From the NCBI GenBank assembly GCA_934655755.1, contig CAKUHA010000002.1:124001-188000 (forward strand): 64,000 bases of DNA, given 5' to 3'. The position numbers and the translations under genes were made by a program. Shown here piece by piece: positions 61,517 through 64,000 of this stretch (position 1 is its first letter; the number at the start of each line of letters is the position of its first letter). This DNA comes from an uncultured Collinsella sp. GTDB lineage: Bacteria; Actinomycetota; Coriobacteriia; Coriobacteriales; Coriobacteriaceae. The notes beneath the pieces are model-generated. The model had not been told where the DNA came from. It made no database searches and worked only from the letters and a program-made list of their open reading frames with translations.

Positions 61517-64000
61517 TTACCGGCCAAAGACCTCTTCGGCGATGCGCGCACTCTCGGCGGCGTCCTTGGCGTAGTAGTCCGCGCCGATTTGCTTGGCGTA
61601 TTCGGGGGTGAGCACGGCGCCGCCCACGATGATCTTGACGCCCGGCACCTCGGCATGGAGCAGCTTGATGGTCTCCTCCATGGCAACGACCGTGGTGGTC
61701 ATAAGCGCCGAGAGGCCGACGAGTTTGATATCGCGCTCTTTGACGGTCTTGAGCACTTCCTGCGGATCGACGTCGCGGCCCAGGTCAAAGACGGTATAGC
61801 CGTAGTTGTCGAGCAGCATCTTGACGATGTTCTTGCCAATGTCGTGGATGTCGCCCTTGACGGTGGCGACGCAGATTTTGCCCTTGTCGGCAATCTCGCC
61901 GGCGGGCATCAGGCGCTTGATGGTATCGAAGCCCACGCGTGCTGCTTCTGCCGAGGCCATGAGCTGCGGCAAGAAGAACTTGCCCTGGTCAAAGAGGACG
62001 CCCACCTCGTCGAGGGCGGGAATAAAGTGGTTATTGATAAGGTCCATGGCGTCGTGGTCGGCCAACAGGCGCTCGGTCTCGGCCGCGATTTCGCCCTTAC
62101 GGCCCGAGATGACCATGTGACGGATGGGGTCGTCGTCGGCGCTGGCGCTGGTTCCTGCGGCAGGCGCGGCATCGCTCGATGCTGCCTGAGCGGCTGTCGG
62201 GTTGGCGGCAATCTTGTACGGGTCGGTCCAGCCGGCGTAGCGCTCGATATATCCGGTCGAGCCCTCGTCCTCAACGCTCAGCACGCGATAGCTGTAGACG
62301 GTGTCCATAAAGCGCTTGGAGCCCGGGTTCATGATGGGGGCGTCCAGGCCCGCGCCAAAGGCGGCGGCCAAGAAGACCGAGCCCAGCAGCGGGCGGGCAG
62401 GCAGGCCAAAGCTGATGTTCGATACGCCGAGCGCGCATTTGACGCCCAGGCGCTCCTTGCACAGAGACATGGCGCGCAGAATCTGCTCGGCCTGGCGCTG
62501 GTTGGTCGAGGCGGTCATGACCAGGCAGTCGATGAGGATGCGGTCCGGGCCGATGCCGTAGCGGGCGGCCTCCGCCACGATGCGCTCGGCGATGGCGAAG
62601 CGGGCCTCGGCGGTATCGGGGATGCCGCCCTCGTCGAGCGTGAGGCCGACGACGTTGGTGCCGTAGTGAGCGACCAGCGGGAAGATCTCGTCCATGATCT
62701 GCTGCTTGCCGTTGACCGAGTTGATGATGGGCTTGCCGGCGTAGCGGCGCACGGCGGCCTCGACGGCGGCGGGGTCGGTGGAGTCGATCTGTAGCGGCAG
62801 GAGCGTGGAGCCCTGGAGTTGCTCGGTTGCCTGCTGGATGATCTTGACCTCGTCGATCTCGGGCAGGCCCACGTTGACATCCAAGATGTCGGCGCCCTGC
62901 TCCTGCTGGCTGATGCCCTGGCTCACGACGTAATCCAGGTCGCCGTCGCGCAGGGCCTGCTGCAGGCGCTTTTTGCCGGTGGGGTTGATACGCTCGCCGA
63001 TGACGGCGATCTTGTGGCCGTCGCAGGGAAGGTCCACAACCGTCTGGGCGCTCGTGACCGACATACTGGGCTTGCGGTGACGGACGCTGGGCGTGTGGTT
63101 ATCGATGAGGGTGCGAAGTGCCGCCATGTGCGTGGGCGTGGTGCCGCAGCAACCGCCCACGACACTCACTCCGTCCTCGATCATGCCAGCGACGGCCTCG
63201 GCGTATTCGGGTGCCTGGATGTCAAAGACGGTGTTGCCGTCGTCGTCCACGCGGGGCAGTCCCGCGTTTGCCTGCACCATGACAGGCTTGTCGGTGACGG
63301 TGAGCATGCGCGCGGCGAGTCCGCGGAGCTCGGCCGGGCCCTGACTGCAGTTGATGCCCAGGACGTCGGCGCCGATAGCGTCGAGGGTGATGGCGGCGAC
63401 CTCGGGGCTCGTGCCCAAGAAGGTGCGGCCGTCTTCCTCAAAGGTCATGGTGGCAAAGACGGGCAGGTCGGAGTTCTCGCGGCAGGCGAGGACCGCCGCC
63501 TTGATCTCGGCCAGGTCGGTCATGGTCTCGATAATAAAGAGGTCAACGCCCGCAGCGACGCCGGCGCGTACCTCCTCGGCAAAGAGATCGTAGGCCTCGT
63601 CAAAGCTAAGGGTGCCCAGGGGGCGCAGCAGCGCGCCGATGGGGCCGATATCGCCGGCGACGTAGCGGGCGCCGGCCTCGCGGGCGCAGGTGACGGCCGC
63701 GGCAAAGACATCGGCCACGGTGGCGGCGCCATCGAGCTTGTGGGCGTTGGCGCCAAAGGTGTTGGCGGTGATCACGTCGCAGCCAGCCTCGACGTATTGG
63801 TGCTGGATGTCGGTAATGACCTGGGGCTCTTCAAAGTTGAGCAGCTCGGGCAGGGCGCCTGCCTTCATGCCGGCAGCCTGCAACATGGTACCCATGCCGC
63901 CGTCAAATAGTAGGTGCCCCGTGCCCTTGATGGCGGCACGCAGACGATCGTCTTTGATGCGCAGGTCGTCGATGGTGCGCGTCTTGTACGCGGCGCCGTT
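61517..64000 (-). CDS. metH: Cobalamin-dependent methionine synthase (MetH), partial at right edge
   Basis: MetH transfers a methyl group from methyltetrahydrofolate to homocysteine through cobalamin. The reading frame stays open from 63895 to the window edge: bases before the ATG at 63895 encode HLLFDGG, which joins MGTMLQ to give the DGGMGTML homocysteine-domain start, so the true start lies outside the window. In order come the homocysteine methyltransferase domain with zinc ligands (NCSQGP, VGGCCGTTPTH), the pterin domain (IGERINPTG, DINVGLPEID-type), the helical cap and the B12-binding domain with the DIHDIGKNIV histidine ligand. The protein ends after this domain and so lacks the C-terminal AdoMet reactivation domain of long MetH. 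Confidence 0.93.
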   Translation of the reverse strand, partial: NGAAYKTRTIDDLRIKDDRLRAAIKGTGHLLFDGGMGTMLQAAGMKAGALPELLNFEEPQVITDIQHQYVEAGCDVITANTFGANAHKLDGAATVADVFAAAVTCAREAGARYVAGDIGPIGALLRPLGTLSFDEAYDLFAEEVRAGVAAGVDLFIIETMTDLAEIKAAVLACRENSDLPVFATMTFEEDGRTFLGTSPEVAAITLDAIGADVLGINCSQGPAELRGLAARMLTVTDKPVMVQANAGLPRVDDDGNTVFDIQAPEYAEAVAGMIEDGVSVVGGCCGTTPTHMAALRTLIDNHTPSVRHRKPSMSVTSAQTVVDLPCDGHKIAVIGERINPTGKKRLQQALRDGDLDYVVSQGISQQEQGADILDVNVGLPEIDEVKIIQQATEQLQGSTLLPLQIDSTDPAAVEAAVRRYAGKPIINSVNGKQQIMDEIFPLVAHYGTNVVGLTLDEGGIPDTAEARFAIAERIVAEAARYGIGPDRILIDCLVMTASTNQRQAEQILRAMSLCKERLGVKCALGVSNISFGLPARPLLGSVFLAAAFGAGLDAPIMNPGSKRFMDTVYSYRVLSVEDEGSTGYIERYAGWTDPYKIAANPTAAQAASSDAAPAAGTSASADDDPIRHMVISGRKGEIAAETERLLADHDAMDLINNHFIPALDEVGVLFDQGKFFLPQLMASAEAARVGFDTIKRLMPAGEIADKGKICVATVKGDIHDIGKNIVKMLLDNYGYTVFDLGRDVDPQEVLKTVKERDIKLVGLSALMTTTVVAMEETIKLLHAEVPGVKIIVGGAVLTPEYAKQIGADYYAKDAAESARIAEEVFGR

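Noticed and set aside
60089..62794. A 901-residue open frame on the plus strand opposite metH and the DUF711 gene
   Set aside because: It is antisense to two genes with clear family motifs, has no ribosome site and its composition (His, Gly, Asp, Val rich) is that of a GC-rich shadow frame.

Overview
The window is GC-rich DNA with dense, mostly short-spaced genes and strong AAGGAGG-type ribosome binding sites. It looks like the chromosome of a Gram-positive, high-GC, gut-type actinobacterium. The gene set (GatCAB amidotransferase, class C sortase pilus, type I-alpha glutamine synthetase with an orphan OmpR regulator, SARP-type regulator, tmRNA tag ending ALAA) fits the Coriobacteriia, most probably Collinsella. 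That assignment rests on recall of gene content, not on a search.

Layout. 1-3250: Entner-Doudoroff end of uronate/gluconate catabolism (KDPG aldolase, KDG-type sugar kinase) facing a LacI regulator, with tandem LacI-type operators between. 3390-5440: glutamine synthetase and an OmpR-type regulator with a degenerate receiver (GlnR-like). 5500-7700: AT-rich islet with a secreted papain-like peptidase and two small exported proteins. 7875-12018: HtrA protease and DNA ligase LigA. 12079-18303: MerR/MATE operon with a MerR-type promoter, then a heterodimeric ABC exporter with one degenerate ATP site. 18500-24822: DUF559-like nuclease, MoaA and a MoaC-MobB fusion, an MFS transporter, a HAD phosphatase. 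25328-33995: sortase-assembled pilus locus (beta-helix adhesin, two Cna-B-type pilins, class C sortase), interrupted by a duplicated ~250-bp cassette that carries a 50-residue membrane peptide gene. 34280-37781: gatCAB. 38034-42734: AraC regulator divergent from an ABC transporter pair. 42900-48538: DUF4143 ATPase, DUF6110-like protein with a P1B-type ATPase, RHH/PIN toxin-antitoxin pair, an unknown protein. 48777-49140: tmRNA. 49883-54868: patatin, rplM-rpsI, glmM, PTS IIA, nagB (amino-sugar and cell-wall precursor metabolism). 55313-64000: giant SARP-type regulator, YhbY, methyltransferase, UPF0210/DUF711 protein and a MetH that runs off the right edge.

The most unusual content is outside the genes. 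Two elements sit directly after stop codons (37786-37926 and 59889-60027). They share three conserved sequence blocks inside stems whose sequences differ but still pair, which suggests a conserved RNA structure. The pilus locus holds a candidate type I toxin-antitoxin module (32520-32894): a small hydrophobic-basic peptide, a LexA-box-like sequence upstream, a two-way terminator hairpin and a possible antisense promoter. At least three families of short dispersed hairpins punctuate gene ends, and several larger single-copy inverted repeats occur (9478-9681, 42807-42885, 44295-44469, 49606-49734). Two highly structured units beside ssrA have ends that match the tmRNA 3' end in inverted orientation.

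No CRISPR array, rRNA, ordinary tRNA, transposase, integrase or prophage gene was seen.
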